Of a stretch of 52,054 nt of DNA, positions 9,599-18,639 are shown piece by piece. The position numbers and the translations under genes were made by a program. Positions within the stretch are counted from its first letter, which is position 1. Every line of letters begins with the position of its first letter. This stretch comes from an uncultured Alphaproteobacteria bacterium. GTDB lineage: Bacteria > Pseudomonadota > Alphaproteobacteria > HIMB59 > GCA-002718135. The stretch covers positions 1-52,054 of the forward strand of contig CACBAT010000012.1 of NCBI GenBank assembly GCA_902537325.1, read 5' to 3'. Under the pieces are notes generated by a model, which made no database searches, was not told the origin of the DNA, and saw only the letters and a list, made by a program, of their open reading frames with translations.

Positions 9599-9787
9599 TT
9601 AAAATAAACTTAAAATAAATTTAATAGGTATTGATAAATACTCACCTAAGAGATGTTCTTGTAATGCAAATCTTTTAATTAATCCTGTAGCTCTTAATAT
9701 TGCATATATTACTAAAGCCCATAAATAAATTCCAAAAATAAAATTTATGTATGATATTATTTTTTTAAATTTGTTATAATAATTCAT
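9599..9787 (-). CDS. Small hypothetical membrane protein (62 aa)
   Basis: I do not recognise this gene with confidence. The product has a short basic N-terminus, one clear membrane helix at about residues 13-32 and a second hydrophobic C-terminal segment. The helix (I-Y-L-W-A-L-V-I-Y-A-I-L) faintly recalls the first helix of YggT proteins, but it is too short for a firm call. Its ATG (complement of 9785-9787) sits directly back-to-back with the AlkA ATG at 9788, with no base between. It ends 8 bp before the EamA gene on the same strand. Confidence 0.5.
   Translation of the reverse strand: MNYYNKFKKIISYINFIFGIYLWALVIYAILRATGLIKRFALQEHLLGEYLSIPIKFILSLF
9772..9780 (+). promoter_or_regulatory. 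Extended -10 promoter element of the AlkA gene
   Basis: TGTTATAAT (TG-N-TATAAT) ends 7 nt before the ATG at 9788, so transcription would begin at or beside the first base of the start codon, giving a leaderless mRNA. The element lies inside the coding region of the divergent small gene. An extended -10 can work without a good -35, and none is seen. Confidence 0.5.
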
Positions 9788-10405
9788 ATGAAACCTAAAT
9801 ATTGGAATAAAGGTAAAATTTATCTATCAAATAAAGATAAAGTTTTGAAGAAATTAATTCAAACTTATAGGAATGAATATTTAAATCTAAATTCTAATTA
9901 TTTTCATTCATTAATTAATTCAATAATTGGCCAACAAATATCAGTATCTGCAGCTGATTCGATGAAAACTAAATTTTTTAAACTTAAAAGCAATATAACA
10001 CCACAAACTGTATCTAAATTACGTACTACAGATTTACGAAAATGCGGTCTATCAAGACAAAAAATTTTGTATATTAGAAATATTTCTAAATTTTTTTTAC
10101 AAAACAAGAAATTCATTAAAAATATAAATAAATCTTCTGAAGAAGAAATTTATAATAATTTAATTGAAATAAAAGGAGTAGGGAATTGGACTATTCATAT
10201 GTTTTTAATGTTTAGTTATGGAAGTTCAAATATTTTTCCAACAGGTGATTTAGGGTTTTTAAAAGCTATTTCAAAACTTTATAAGGTTCAACTTCCTATA
10301 AGTGAAAGAAAACTTAAGTTGCTTTATAAAAAATGGAGTCCATATAGTTCACAAGCCACATGGTATTTATGGAGATCATTAGACCCGATTCCAGTTAATT
10401 ATTGA
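9788..10405 (+). CDS. alkA: DNA-3-methyladenine glycosylase II-like HhH-GPD protein
   Basis: A base-excision repair glycosylase of the helix-hairpin-helix / Gly-Pro-Asp superfamily, 205 residues, close to the compact AlkA form without the N-terminal TBP-like domain. The entry helix carries I-I-G-Q-Q-I-S, the hairpin is I-K-G-V-G-N-W-T at about residues 128-135, and the catalytic aspartate is Asp154 in P-T-G-D-L-G. There is no C-terminal 4Fe-4S cysteine cluster, which argues against the MutY/Nth subfamily. The enzyme removes alkylated purines such as 3-methyladenine. Convergent with puuD (11-bp overlap). Confidence 0.88.
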   Translation: MKPKYWNKGKIYLSNKDKVLKKLIQTYRNEYLNLNSNYFHSLINSIIGQQISVSAADSMKTKFFKLKSNITPQTVSKLRTTDLRKCGLSRQKILYIRNISKFFLQNKKFIKNINKSSEEEIYNNLIEIKGVGNWTIHMFLMFSYGSSNIFPTGDLGFLKAISKLYKVQLPISERKLKLLYKKWSPYSSQATWYLWRSLDPIPVNY

Positions 10406-11837
10406 TATTTGCTCCTTGCTCAATCCAAACTTTTAATATCTCTCTTTCATTTTTTGTAATACCAGTAAGATTATTTGGAGGCATAATTTCAGCATCAATA
10501 GCCTGAGCTTTTATTAATTTAATATTATTTTCAATATCTTGAGCTGTGTCATATACAACTCCTTTTGGTGCTGCTTCAACACCTTCAAAAGTTGGGTATT
10601 TGGCATGACATGTTCCACATCTGTATTTAATTATATTTTGTACTTCATTGAAACTGACTAATTCTAAAGAAAGAGATGCATTTGCATCTTTTTTTTCAAA
10701 TATTGAAAGACTACTTAAAGTCATTAAAAAAAACATGATTAAACCAGCTGATGGTAAAATCCAAAATTTATATTGTTTTTTATTTCTTAAATTAAAGTAA
10801 TGGCGAGTTAAAATGCCAGCTATTGATATAACAGCTAAAATTAACCAATTATTAACTGCCCCATATGTAAAAGAAAAATGTGAACTAATCATGATAAATA
10901 AAACAGGTAGTGTGAAATAATTATTATGAATTGATCTGTTTTTTGCTTCTAATGAAAGATTTAAATTTGGCTTTTGTTTGTTTTCAGCTGATGAAACAAG
11001 ATTTCTTTGTGCAGGAATAATTACTCTAAAAACATTAGCCGCCATAATGGTGCCAATAATTGCTCCAACATGTATGTATGCAGCTCTTGATCCATAAATT
11101 TGGGTTAAAAAATAACTTAATAATACAAATAATAAAACACCAGTTGCAATCAAAGTTTGTTCATTATCTTTTAAAACATTTTTACAAAGATAATCATATA
11201 GAAGCCAAGATCCTATAAGTAAGAATATAGATATTAAAATCGCTTGAAAGGGTGTTAATATAATACCGCTTGCTCCCAACATCATAGAGCTTGCATTTAA
11301 ATAATAAACTAAAATAAGTAATACAAAACCACTTATCCAAGTTGCATATGCTTCCCATTTAAACCAATGAAGAACTTTTGGAAGTTTTTTAGGAGGTCCT
11401 TTTAATTTTTCAATTCTATAAAACCCGCCTGAATGAACAGACCATAAATAACCGTCAAGGTGTTTAAAATCTGGATCATCTCTTTCCAGTCTACTATCCA
11501 GCCAATTAAAGTAAAATGATGTTCCAATCCATGCTACACCAACAATTATATGAACCCACCTAACAATTAAATGTAGCCACTCAGAATATACTGCAAATAA
11601 AGTTTCTGTTGGAACACCTAAATTATAAAAAGCTGCAGTAAAAGCTATAACTATTGTAGTTGCAATTACAATATAGAGCCTTTGTTCTTTAGATTTTAAA
11701 CCTGAAAATGCCCCAAGGATAAAAAATAATAATAATCCTAATAATGCTGATGCTGGTAGTGACAAAAGTAAATTATGAAAAAAGGTTTGGAAGTCATAAG
11801 ATTGAACTGGTGCTACAATTTTAAGAAAAAATTCCAT
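10395..11837 (-). CDS. puuD: Membrane-bound urate oxidase with C-terminal cytochrome c domain (PuuD)
   Basis: PuuD oxidises urate to 5-hydroxyisourate in the inner membrane. The 480-residue protein has about eight or nine helices (Urate_ox_N, PF06181) followed after residue ~390 by a periplasmic cytochrome c domain with heme motif C-G-T-C-H (407-411) and a likely axial Met452 in E-I-M-P-P-N-N. The heme implies that electrons pass to the respiratory chain rather than to O2 as in soluble uricase; that is family knowledge. The histidine-rich V-R-W-V-H-I-I-V-G-V-A-W-I-G stretch near residue 95 is a hallmark. Last gene of the minus-arm purine operon, 1 bp after the deaminase gene. Confidence 0.93.
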   Translation of the reverse strand: MEFFLKIVAPVQSYDFQTFFHNLLLSLPASALLGLLLFFILGAFSGLKSKEQRLYIVIATTIVIAFTAAFYNLGVPTETLFAVYSEWLHLIVRWVHIIVGVAWIGTSFYFNWLDSRLERDDPDFKHLDGYLWSVHSGGFYRIEKLKGPPKKLPKVLHWFKWEAYATWISGFVLLILVYYLNASSMMLGASGIILTPFQAILISIFLLIGSWLLYDYLCKNVLKDNEQTLIATGVLLFVLLSYFLTQIYGSRAAYIHVGAIIGTIMAANVFRVIIPAQRNLVSSAENKQKPNLNLSLEAKNRSIHNNYFTLPVLFIMISSHFSFTYGAVNNWLILAVISIAGILTRHYFNLRNKKQYKFWILPSAGLIMFFLMTLSSLSIFEKKDANASLSLELVSFNEVQNIIKYRCGTCHAKYPTFEGVEAAPKGVVYDTAQDIENNIKLIKAQAIDAEIMPPNNLTGITKNEREILKVWIEQGANINN

Positions 11838-11838
11838 A

Positions 11839-12306
11839 TTAATATCTTATTTTATTTTCTTCTTTTTCCCAAATATTAAATGCTTTTATTGCCTCGTCAC
11901 GTGATAATTGACTGATAGGAATTTTTCTCTCTTTCATTTCTAGTGATAGCTCATCATAAATAAACTTGTCATCAAATTTAATATTTGCAGCATCTTCTCT
12001 AGAGTTACCATAATATACTTTATCTATATGTGACCAATATATCGCACTCAAGCACATAGGACATGGTTCACAACTGGAATATAATTCACAACCTTCTAAG
12101 TTAAAGGTATTTAATTTTTGACAAGCATTTCTAATAGCAACAATTTCAGCATGAGCAGTAGGATCATTGTTAAATGTTACTCTATTTACTCCCTCTGCAA
12201 TAATTTCATTTTCTTTTACAATAACACATCCAAAAGGACCTCCATTATTTTTGATATTTTCAATTGAAAGTAAAATAGCTCTTTTCATAAAATCTATGTT
12301 TGTCAT
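11839..12306 (-). CDS. guaD: Guanine deaminase, cytidine-deaminase-fold type
   Basis: A zinc hydrolase of 155 residues. The zinc site is H52-A-E54 (Glu54 as proton shuttle) and P-C82-P-M-C85. The length, the early N-G-G-P-F-G motif and the C-terminal segment fit the guanine deaminase (GuaD)/TadA-like branch. Because it sits between xdhC and puuD, guanine to xanthine is the natural reaction, feeding xanthine dehydrogenase. The start overlaps the xdhC stop by 4 bp and puuD follows after 1 bp, so all are translated from one message. A tRNA adenosine deaminase (TadA) is an alternative but unlikely in this operon. Confidence 0.85.
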   Translation of the reverse strand: MTNIDFMKRAILLSIENIKNNGGPFGCVIVKENEIIAEGVNRVTFNNDPTAHAEIVAIRNACQKLNTFNLEGCELYSSCEPCPMCLSAIYWSHIDKVYYGNSREDAANIKFDDKFIYDELSLEMKERKIPISQLSRDEAIKAFNIWEKEENKIRY

Positions 12307-13133
12307 ATAATTTCTTTAATTTTATTATTTGATAAATGTTTTAAGCTATTTTTTATTGATATTATTCTTGTAATTATTGAGAAAGCTATTTCATTCGGAT
12401 CTTTTGAATTACCAATATCAATTCCAATCGGACACTCAATTTTATCAACTATTGATTTATTGTGACCATTATCAATCAATCTTTTATAAAACCTTTTTTT
12501 CTTTGTAAGAGATCCAATTAAACCAACAAAAGTATTATTTTTTTTCAAAATTTCATTTAATATTTTTAAGTCATAATCATGACTGTGAGTTAAGACTATA
12601 AAATAAGAATTATCTTCTAGTTTTGATACAATCTCCCAAGGTTTTTTTGAAAGTAAATAATTTATATCTTTGATATTTGTCATTTTTAAATAATCTTCTC
12701 TTGAATCAATTATAAAAGTATTAAAATTAATATTTTCTAATTTAGAAATTAATGCTTGACCAATATGTCCTGATCCAAAGATATATAAGTTAGGTTTAAC
12801 ATTATTAACAATATATTCATCTTTTAGTGCATCTTTGGAATTATCATGTAAAGTTAATTTAACTTGTACGTATCCACCACAACATTGTCCAATTCCTGGT
12901 CCAAGCGGAATATTCATTACTTTATTAGCTATATTTTTATCTATTAATTTTTTTGCTTCATCTATAACTAAATATTCTAAGTTTCCGCCACCTATAGTTC
13001 CAAAGATAGTATCAGTTGAGATTAATATTATATCATCTAAACTATTGGGCGATGATCCTTTAACTTCAATAATTTTAGCTTTAACTATTTTACTGTTAAA
13101 ACTTATATTTTTACTTAACTTTTTAAGGTACAT
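12303..13133 (-). CDS. xdhC: Xanthine dehydrogenase accessory protein XdhC
   Basis: XdhC binds molybdenum cofactor, helps its sulfuration and hands it to the XdhB subunit. The 276-residue protein has the N-terminal V-K-G-S-S-P motif, the cysteine motif G-I-G-Q-C84-C85-G-G near residue 80, and a C-terminal Rossmann-like domain starting L-Y-I-F-G-S-G-H-I-G at about 116. It lies directly after xdhB (1-bp gap) and overlaps the deaminase gene by 4 bp, the usual xdhA-xdhB-xdhC order. Confidence 0.93.
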   Translation of the reverse strand: MYLKKLSKNISFNSKIVKAKIIEVKGSSPNSLDDIILISTDTIFGTIGGGNLEYLVIDEAKKLIDKNIANKVMNIPLGPGIGQCCGGYVQVKLTLHDNSKDALKDEYIVNNVKPNLYIFGSGHIGQALISKLENINFNTFIIDSREDYLKMTNIKDINYLLSKKPWEIVSKLEDNSYFIVLTHSHDYDLKILNEILKKNNTFVGLIGSLTKKKRFYKRLIDNGHNKSIVDKIECPIGIDIGNSKDPNEIAFSIITRIISIKNSLKHLSNNKIKEII

Positions 13134-13134
13134 A

Positions 13135-15408
13135 TTAGTTCAAACTTTTTAATATATTTTCAGCAGTAGCAGGTGCGATTAATTTTTCAGAATTTTTTCC
13201 TTTATTAGCATTACATACTGCGTCCTTTAGTGCGATAAAACTTGAAATTGCTAGCATAAATGGTGGCTCTCCAACAGCTTTAGAGCGATTAATAACCTTT
13301 TCTTTATTAAAACCACGATCATATATTTCAACATTAAATTTAAATGGTGTTTCACCGGCAGTAGGTATTTTGTAAGTAGAAGGACTATGAGTTGTTAGAA
13401 CTCCATTTGATTTCCAAGATACTTCTTCAGTTGTGAGCCAACCTAATCCTTGAATATAGCCACCCTCAATTTGCCCTTTATCAATTCTCTTATTTATAGA
13501 ATTGCCAACATCATGAATTATATCTACTTGAAGTATTTTATTTTCACCAGTTAATTTATCAATGATTACTTCTGTTACCGCTGCGCCATAAGTAAAATAC
13601 AAGAACGGCCTTCCTTGAAGTGTTTTTGTATTTACATTAATTTTGTCAGTTTTATAGAAACCTGAAGATGACAATGGAATTCTATTTAAGTAAGCAGTAT
13701 TTACCAATTCTTTAAAAGATATTTTTCTTTTATCAAAATAAACAAAATTATTTCCATATTTTATTTTGCTATTTGTTTTAAAATAAACATAGATAAATTC
13801 ATTTAGACCTGATTTGATATTATTTATTGCATTAACAATTGCTGCTCCATTTATATCAGTTGTAGCTGATGCTGCACTTGCTGATGTGTTAGGCACTTTT
13901 TCTGTATCCGTTGAAGAGATTTTTATATTTTCGTAATTAAGGCCAAATTCATTTGAAGCCACCAAAGCAAGTTTCGTCATTAATCCTTGGCCCATTTCAA
14001 TTCCTCCATGATTTAAATGAATGGATCCATCAGTGTAGATATGAACTAAGGCACCACCTTGGTTTAAATGAGTAGTTGTAAATGATATTCCAAACTTTAC
14101 AGGTGTTATTGCTATTCCTTTTTTTAGAACTTTATTTCTTTTATTAAATTTATTAATTTCTGCTTTTCTTTTTTTGTAATTAGACTTCTTAATTAGTCTA
14201 TTAAAAATATCTTCAATCACATTGTCAGTAATTCTCATCCCATAATGAGTAGTATTTTTAATTTTATCTTTATAAAAATTAACTTTTCTTATTTCACTTG
14301 CTTCTAGTTTTAATTTTTGAGAAATATTTTCAATTATATTTTCAATACAAAACATTCCTTGAGGTCCACCAAATCCGCGAAAAGCAGTGTTAGAAACAGT
14401 ATTTGTTTTACATCTATACGAATTAATTTCTATATTTGGTATGTAGTATGCATTATCGATATGATAAATGGCTCTATCATTTATAGCTCCTGATAAATCT
14501 GGAGAGATACCACATCTCGAAGCCATTATTAATTTTAGAGCAAGTATTTCGCCATTATTATTAAAACCTACTTCATAATCAAATAAAAAATCATGTCTTT
14601 TTCCAGTCATGATCATATCATCATCTCTGTCAACTCTTAGTTTTACTGGTTTAGATAATTTTTTTGCTGCAATACTTGTAATAGCTGCAAATAAAAAAGA
14701 TTGTGTTTCTTTTCCACCAAAACCACCACCAATTCTTCTTACTATTACATGGATACTATTATAATTTTGTTTTAGCACCTTACCAATAATTTGCTGTGTT
14801 TCTGATGGATGTTGTGTTGAAGAATAAACTAAAAAATTATTATCTTCTTGAGGAATAGTCATTGCAATTTGACCTTCTAAATAAAAATGATCTTGACCCC
14901 CTGAATATAATTTACCTTTTAAAAAGTTGTCTGATTTTTTAAATCCATCTTTTATATTTCCTCTAGTTAGATACTTCGGTTTTAAAACAAATGATTTTTT
15001 CTTTAATGCTTCTTCAATTGAAACGATCGGTTTAGATATTTTTAAGTCTATTTTTACTTTTAATGCAGCTTTTTTTGCTAAATTATTAGTTTTTGCTATA
15101 ACTGCAAAAATTGGTTGTCCATAGTATTCAATATTTTTTGAAGTAAATATTTTATCCCCTTTAAATATTGGCCCAACATCATTTATACCTTCAATATCTT
15201 TTTCAGTTATAATGTCTACTACACCTTCTGAAGATAAAACATCTTTATAATCAATTTTTTTTATTACTCCTTTACTACAATTACTGTATCCAATTACTGC
15301 GTGAAGTAGATTTTTAGGTTCTGATATATCATCAGTATAAATTGCTTTTCCAGTAACATGTTTTACTGCACTTTCATGTTCAATATTTTTTGTAAATATT
15401 TTATCCAT
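13135..15408 (-). CDS. xdhB: Xanthine dehydrogenase, molybdopterin-binding subunit XdhB
   Basis: The 757-residue large subunit of xanthine dehydrogenase, which hydroxylates hypoxanthine to xanthine and xanthine to urate at the Mo centre. Visible hallmarks are the molybdopterin motif G-G-G-F-G-G-K-E (about residue 230), the F-R-G-F-G-G-P-Q-G motif with the substrate-contacting Arg, the G-x-x-E-M-G-Q-G-L motif, and the C-terminal catalytic glutamate in A-V-G-E-P-P-F-M. All expected catalytic blocks are present and the length is normal. The start codon overlaps the xdhA stop by one base and xdhC follows after 1 bp. Confidence 0.96.
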   Translation of the reverse strand: MDKIFTKNIEHESAVKHVTGKAIYTDDISEPKNLLHAVIGYSNCSKGVIKKIDYKDVLSSEGVVDIITEKDIEGINDVGPIFKGDKIFTSKNIEYYGQPIFAVIAKTNNLAKKAALKVKIDLKISKPIVSIEEALKKKSFVLKPKYLTRGNIKDGFKKSDNFLKGKLYSGGQDHFYLEGQIAMTIPQEDNNFLVYSSTQHPSETQQIIGKVLKQNYNSIHVIVRRIGGGFGGKETQSFLFAAITSIAAKKLSKPVKLRVDRDDDMIMTGKRHDFLFDYEVGFNNNGEILALKLIMASRCGISPDLSGAINDRAIYHIDNAYYIPNIEINSYRCKTNTVSNTAFRGFGGPQGMFCIENIIENISQKLKLEASEIRKVNFYKDKIKNTTHYGMRITDNVIEDIFNRLIKKSNYKKRKAEINKFNKRNKVLKKGIAITPVKFGISFTTTHLNQGGALVHIYTDGSIHLNHGGIEMGQGLMTKLALVASNEFGLNYENIKISSTDTEKVPNTSASAASATTDINGAAIVNAINNIKSGLNEFIYVYFKTNSKIKYGNNFVYFDKRKISFKELVNTAYLNRIPLSSSGFYKTDKINVNTKTLQGRPFLYFTYGAAVTEVIIDKLTGENKILQVDIIHDVGNSINKRIDKGQIEGGYIQGLGWLTTEEVSWKSNGVLTTHSPSTYKIPTAGETPFKFNVEIYDRGFNKEKVINRSKAVGEPPFMLAISSFIALKDAVCNANKGKNSEKLIAPATAENILKSLN

Positions 15409-16823
15409 TAATATAACGTTGATTTAATATTGTTATTTTCATTTAAAAACCTCTCTAAAAGGTTTTGACTAATTTTAGTTCTATAATTTTTTGACGCTCT
15501 CATATCATCTATTGGATCAAATTCTTTTTTTATAATTTTCTTTGCTTCATTAATATTTTCTTCATTAAATATTTTATTTAATAAAAATTTTTGAGCTTTT
15601 TCAGCTATTTTTGGAGTTTCTGCCAAACCTCCACAAACAATTTTTATTTCCTTAATAATATTTTTTTCAATTCTAGCATTTATAGCCATGAAAACAGAGC
15701 TTATATCATCATCAATTCTTTTTGAAATTTTATAACATTTAAGAATATTTTTTTTATAGATGGGTATTATAATTTCTTTAATTATTTCATTATGCTTCAA
15801 TTTTGTTTTTCTATAACTGAGAAAATAATTATCCAATAGTAAAGTTTTTTTAACTTTTCCTTGAATTATAATTTTACTATTGAGAGCAATTAATACAGGC
15901 AAACTATCACCTATAGGAGATGCGCTTCCAATGTTACCTCCAAGAGATGCAGTATTTCTTATTTGCTCAGAACCGTATCTTTCAAACATTTTAGCAAATG
16001 TTGGATAAATATTTTCTAAAATTGGTAAAATATCATTTATGGGAGTAGCAGATCCAATGTGTAAATTGTTGTTTTTATTTTTAATATAATTTAAATCTTT
16101 ATTTGACCCTAAATAAAAAATATTTTTTAAATCTTTTCTTTTTTTTGTTACTTCAAGAGCTAGATCTGTACCCCCAACTAGTAAATGTCCATTACTAATC
16201 TTTTGATAGTCTTTTATTAGAGAATTTAAATTATAATGGATGAAAAACTTAGAACCATTTTTTTTAATAACAGTATCAGTTTTCTTAATTGATTTTAATA
16301 ATCTAATAACTTTACTTTTTGAATACTTATCACTTTTATAGCTATACATATTCTTAATTGCATTTTTAATTGGAAGATAACCTGTGCATCTACATAAATT
16401 TCCAGAAAGAAATTTATCAATATTTTCTTCTGTTGGTTTTATTTTATTTTCATACATATTGTACATTGACATGATAATACCTGGTGTACAAAAACCACAT
16501 TGAGATCCGTCACTATCAATCATTGATTGTTGAACAGGATGAAATTTATTTTTTTGTATATGCTCAACTGTTATTAATTGTTTACCATGCAGAGAATACA
16601 AAAAAGTAATACACGTGTTTATACTTTTATAAGAAATTTTATTTTCTTTTAATTCTCCTACAACTGCAGTACATGCTCCACAATCACCAGATGCACAACC
16701 TTCTTTTGTTCCAGTTAACTCATGATTATTACGAAGATAATTTAGTACCGTTGTATTTGTGTCTAAATCTTTGATAGATATTTTTTCTTCATTAAGAAGA
16801 AAATCGATATGCTCTCTAGACAC
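15408..16823 (-). CDS. xdhA: Xanthine dehydrogenase, iron-sulfur and FAD subunit XdhA
   Basis: The 471-residue electron-transfer subunit. A plant-type [2Fe-2S] domain uses Cys43, Cys48, Cys51 and Cys71; the second, helical [2Fe-2S] domain uses Cys109, Cys112, Cys144 and Cys146 (C-R-C-T-G-Y). The FAD domain follows from about residue 190 with G-G-T-D-L-A and the N-T-A-S-L-G-G-N-I-G motif. Electrons pass from the Mo site through both clusters to FAD, then to NAD+. The product is in register with XdhB, and the start overlaps the uraH stop by one base. Confidence 0.96.
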   Translation of the reverse strand: MSREHIDFLLNEEKISIKDLDTNTTVLNYLRNNHELTGTKEGCASGDCGACTAVVGELKENKISYKSINTCITFLYSLHGKQLITVEHIQKNKFHPVQQSMIDSDGSQCGFCTPGIIMSMYNMYENKIKPTEENIDKFLSGNLCRCTGYLPIKNAIKNMYSYKSDKYSKSKVIRLLKSIKKTDTVIKKNGSKFFIHYNLNSLIKDYQKISNGHLLVGGTDLALEVTKKRKDLKNIFYLGSNKDLNYIKNKNNNLHIGSATPINDILPILENIYPTFAKMFERYGSEQIRNTASLGGNIGSASPIGDSLPVLIALNSKIIIQGKVKKTLLLDNYFLSYRKTKLKHNEIIKEIIIPIYKKNILKCYKISKRIDDDISSVFMAINARIEKNIIKEIKIVCGGLAETPKIAEKAQKFLLNKIFNEENINEAKKIIKKEFDPIDDMRASKNYRTKISQNLLERFLNENNNIKSTLY

Positions 16824-17176
16824 TAGCTTCCTCTATATGTTGAATAACTCCACGGGGTAATAAGAAGAGGAACATGGTAGTGCTCTTCTTTGTTAATTCC
16901 AAATCTAATTATTACGTCATCAAGAAAGAATGGTTTATGAAGATTTGTAAATTCCTTAAAATAACTCCCGCAAAGAAATAATAACTCATATTTTCCAAGT
17001 ATAAAATTCTCTTTACCTAATATAGGTTCATCACACCTGCCATCTTCATTGAGAGTGAAATTTGAAATTTTAACTTTATTTTCACCATCAATTTTAAAAA
17101 GAGACCCTTTTATACCAGAACCAGGCTTACCATTATAGGTATCCAAAACATGAGTAGTTAAATATCCTTTAGACAT
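16823..17176 (-). CDS. uraH: 5-Hydroxyisourate hydrolase (transthyretin-related)
   Basis: HIUase opens 5-hydroxyisourate, the unstable product of urate oxidation, to OHCU. The 117-residue protein carries the diagnostic motifs: T-T-H-V-L-D at the N-terminus (His9), an Arg in D-G-R-C, the H-Y-H-V-P-L-L strand, and the C-terminal signature Y-R-G-S as its last four residues. No signal peptide is present, so it is cytoplasmic. First gene of the minus-strand purine operon; xdhA begins on its stop codon. Its start faces puuE across a 52-bp gap. Confidence 0.95.
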   Translation of the reverse strand: MSKGYLTTHVLDTYNGKPGSGIKGSLFKIDGENKVKISNFTLNEDGRCDEPILGKENFILGKYELLFLCGSYFKEFTNLHKPFFLDDVIIRFGINKEEHYHVPLLITPWSYSTYRGS

Positions 17177-17197
17177 AATAATTATTCGTTTATACAG

Positions 17198-17211
17198 TAT
17201 TTAACTAAATA
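17198..17211. promoter_or_regulatory. Inverted repeat in the divergent uraH-puuE gap, candidate shared operator
   Basis: TATTTA-AC-TAAATA has two perfect 6-bp arms around a 2-bp centre. It lies within about 2 bp of the midpoint of the 52-bp region that must hold both promoters of the purine regulon. A dimeric regulator bound here could cover both promoters. On the minus strand TTGATT and TATAAA are 20 nt apart, a poor spacing. Short A+T palindromes are common by chance here, and no regulator gene is nearby. Confidence 0.3.
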
Positions 17212-17228
17212 TTAAATCAAGCATTTTT

Positions 17229-18140
17229 ATGAAAGACGACAGAAATTATATAGGTTACGGAAATAATGACTCTAACTTTTATTGGCCTAACAAATCAAAA
17301 CTCGCTCTTCAATTTGTTCTAAATTATGAGGAAGGTGCTGAAAATTCAATATTGAATGGCGATGAAGGATCAGAAACTTTTTTATCTGAAATAATTAATG
17401 CGAAGCAAATAATAGCTGCCAGAAATATGAATATGGAATCAATTTATGAATATGGCTCAAGAAGAGGTTTTTGGAGAATACATAATGAGTTTGAAAAAAG
17501 AAAATTACCTCTAACCATATTTGGTGTTGGTATGGCTTTAGAAAAAAACCCTGATGTTTGTGAACAAATAATTAAATCAAAGTATGAAGTAGCTAGCCAT
17601 GGTTATAGATGGATAGACTATCAAAATATAACTGAGGAGGTTGAAAAAGAACATACCATAAAATGTAACAACATTATTAAGGATATTTTTGGATATTTTC
17701 CTTTTGGTTGGTATACTGGTAGAACAAGTCCAAATACAAGAAATATAATTTTAGATAATACAAATATTATTTATGATAGTGACTCATATGCTGATGATTT
17801 ACCCTATTGGATAAAAGTAAAAAATAAAAAACATCTTATTATTCCATACACTCTAGATAATAATGATATGAGATTCTCTACCTTACAAGGTTTTAACACA
17901 GGTGAAGATTTTTATAATTACTTAAAAAACTCATTTGATACATTATACAGAGAAGCAAATGAGCTCAATAAACCTAAAATGATGAGTGTGGGTTTACATT
18001 GTCGATTAATAGCAAGGCCAGGAAGATTTATGTCTTTGGTAAAATTTTTGAATTATATTTCTGCTTATAATGACATTTGGATTTGTAAAAGAGAGGAAAT
18101 TGCCAATCACTGGTATGAAAATTTTAGTGATGAAAATTAA
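17229..18140 (+). CDS. puuE: Allantoinase PuuE (polysaccharide-deacetylase-like)
   Basis: PuuE hydrolyses allantoin to allantoate with a polysaccharide-deacetylase fold, unrelated to the metal-dependent amidohydrolase allantoinases. The 303-residue protein has the family opening R-N-Y-I-G-Y-G, the L-N-Y-E-E-G-A-E-N-S block (residues ~31-40), the A-S-H-G-Y-R-W-I-D motif at 122-130, and F-G-W-Y-T-G-R-T-S-P-N-T. It lacks the C-terminal UraD fusion seen in some bacteria; uraD follows instead as a separate gene overlapping by 11 bp. First gene of the plus arm. Confidence 0.94.
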   Translation: MKDDRNYIGYGNNDSNFYWPNKSKLALQFVLNYEEGAENSILNGDEGSETFLSEIINAKQIIAARNMNMESIYEYGSRRGFWRIHNEFEKRKLPLTIFGVGMALEKNPDVCEQIIKSKYEVASHGYRWIDYQNITEEVEKEHTIKCNNIIKDIFGYFPFGWYTGRTSPNTRNIILDNTNIIYDSDSYADDLPYWIKVKNKKHLIIPYTLDNNDMRFSTLQGFNTGEDFYNYLKNSFDTLYREANELNKPKMMSVGLHCRLIARPGRFMSLVKFLNYISAYNDIWICKREEIANHWYENFSDEN

Positions 18141-18639
18141 AGATATAAATAATTATAATTCTGAAAAGTTTATTGCTTGTTTTAAAAATATTTATGAAGA
18201 ATCTAAATTTATAACAGAACATGCTGATAAAAAACGACCATTTAAAAATAAAAAAGAAATGGTATTAGTGTTTTTGGAATTATTTGATAACTTAGATGAA
18301 GAAACTAAAATAAATATAATTAAAAAACATCCTGATCTTGCCGATAAAATAAAAATAAATAAAGGTTTGTCTGAACTATCTAATGAAGAACAAACTAGAT
18401 CTGGTTTAAAAGATTGTTCAGAAGAAGAATTTAACATATTTAATGACTTAAATACTAGATTTAAAAATAAATTTAATATTCCATTTATTTTTGCAGTTAG
18501 AAATAAAAATAAGAATGAAATTATAACAGAGTTTAAAAATAGATTAGAAAATAATGATTTAAGCTTAGAAATAAAAACTTCAATATCGCAAGTAAAAGAA
18601 ATTGCTAAATTAAGATTAACAGAATTAATTAATGAATAA
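18130..18639 (+). CDS. uraD: OHCU decarboxylase
   Basis: UraD decarboxylates 2-oxo-4-hydroxy-4-carboxy-5-ureidoimidazoline (the HIUase product) to (S)-allantoin. I place the start at the ATG at 18130, giving 169 residues, the family norm; the frame stays open further upstream inside puuE but that would add an atypical tail. Motifs: H-A-D-K-K-R-P-F (31-38), K-K-H66-P-D-L-A with the catalytic His, L-S-x-E-E-Q-x-x-x-G-L (~82-92), and the C-terminal F-N-I-P-F-I-F-A-V-R. It overlaps both neighbours, so the decarboxylase and allantoinase are co-translated. Confidence 0.93.
   Translation: MKIKDINNYNSEKFIACFKNIYEESKFITEHADKKRPFKNKKEMVLVFLELFDNLDEETKINIIKKHPDLADKIKINKGLSELSNEEQTRSGLKDCSEEEFNIFNDLNTRFKNKFNIPFIFAVRNKNKNEIITEFKNRLENNDLSLEIKTSISQVKEIAKLRLTELINE

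Noticed and set aside
17177..17228. Purine riboswitch in the divergent region
   Set aside because: The gap is only 52 bp, shared between two arms, and holds no aptamer-like junction of conserved stems.
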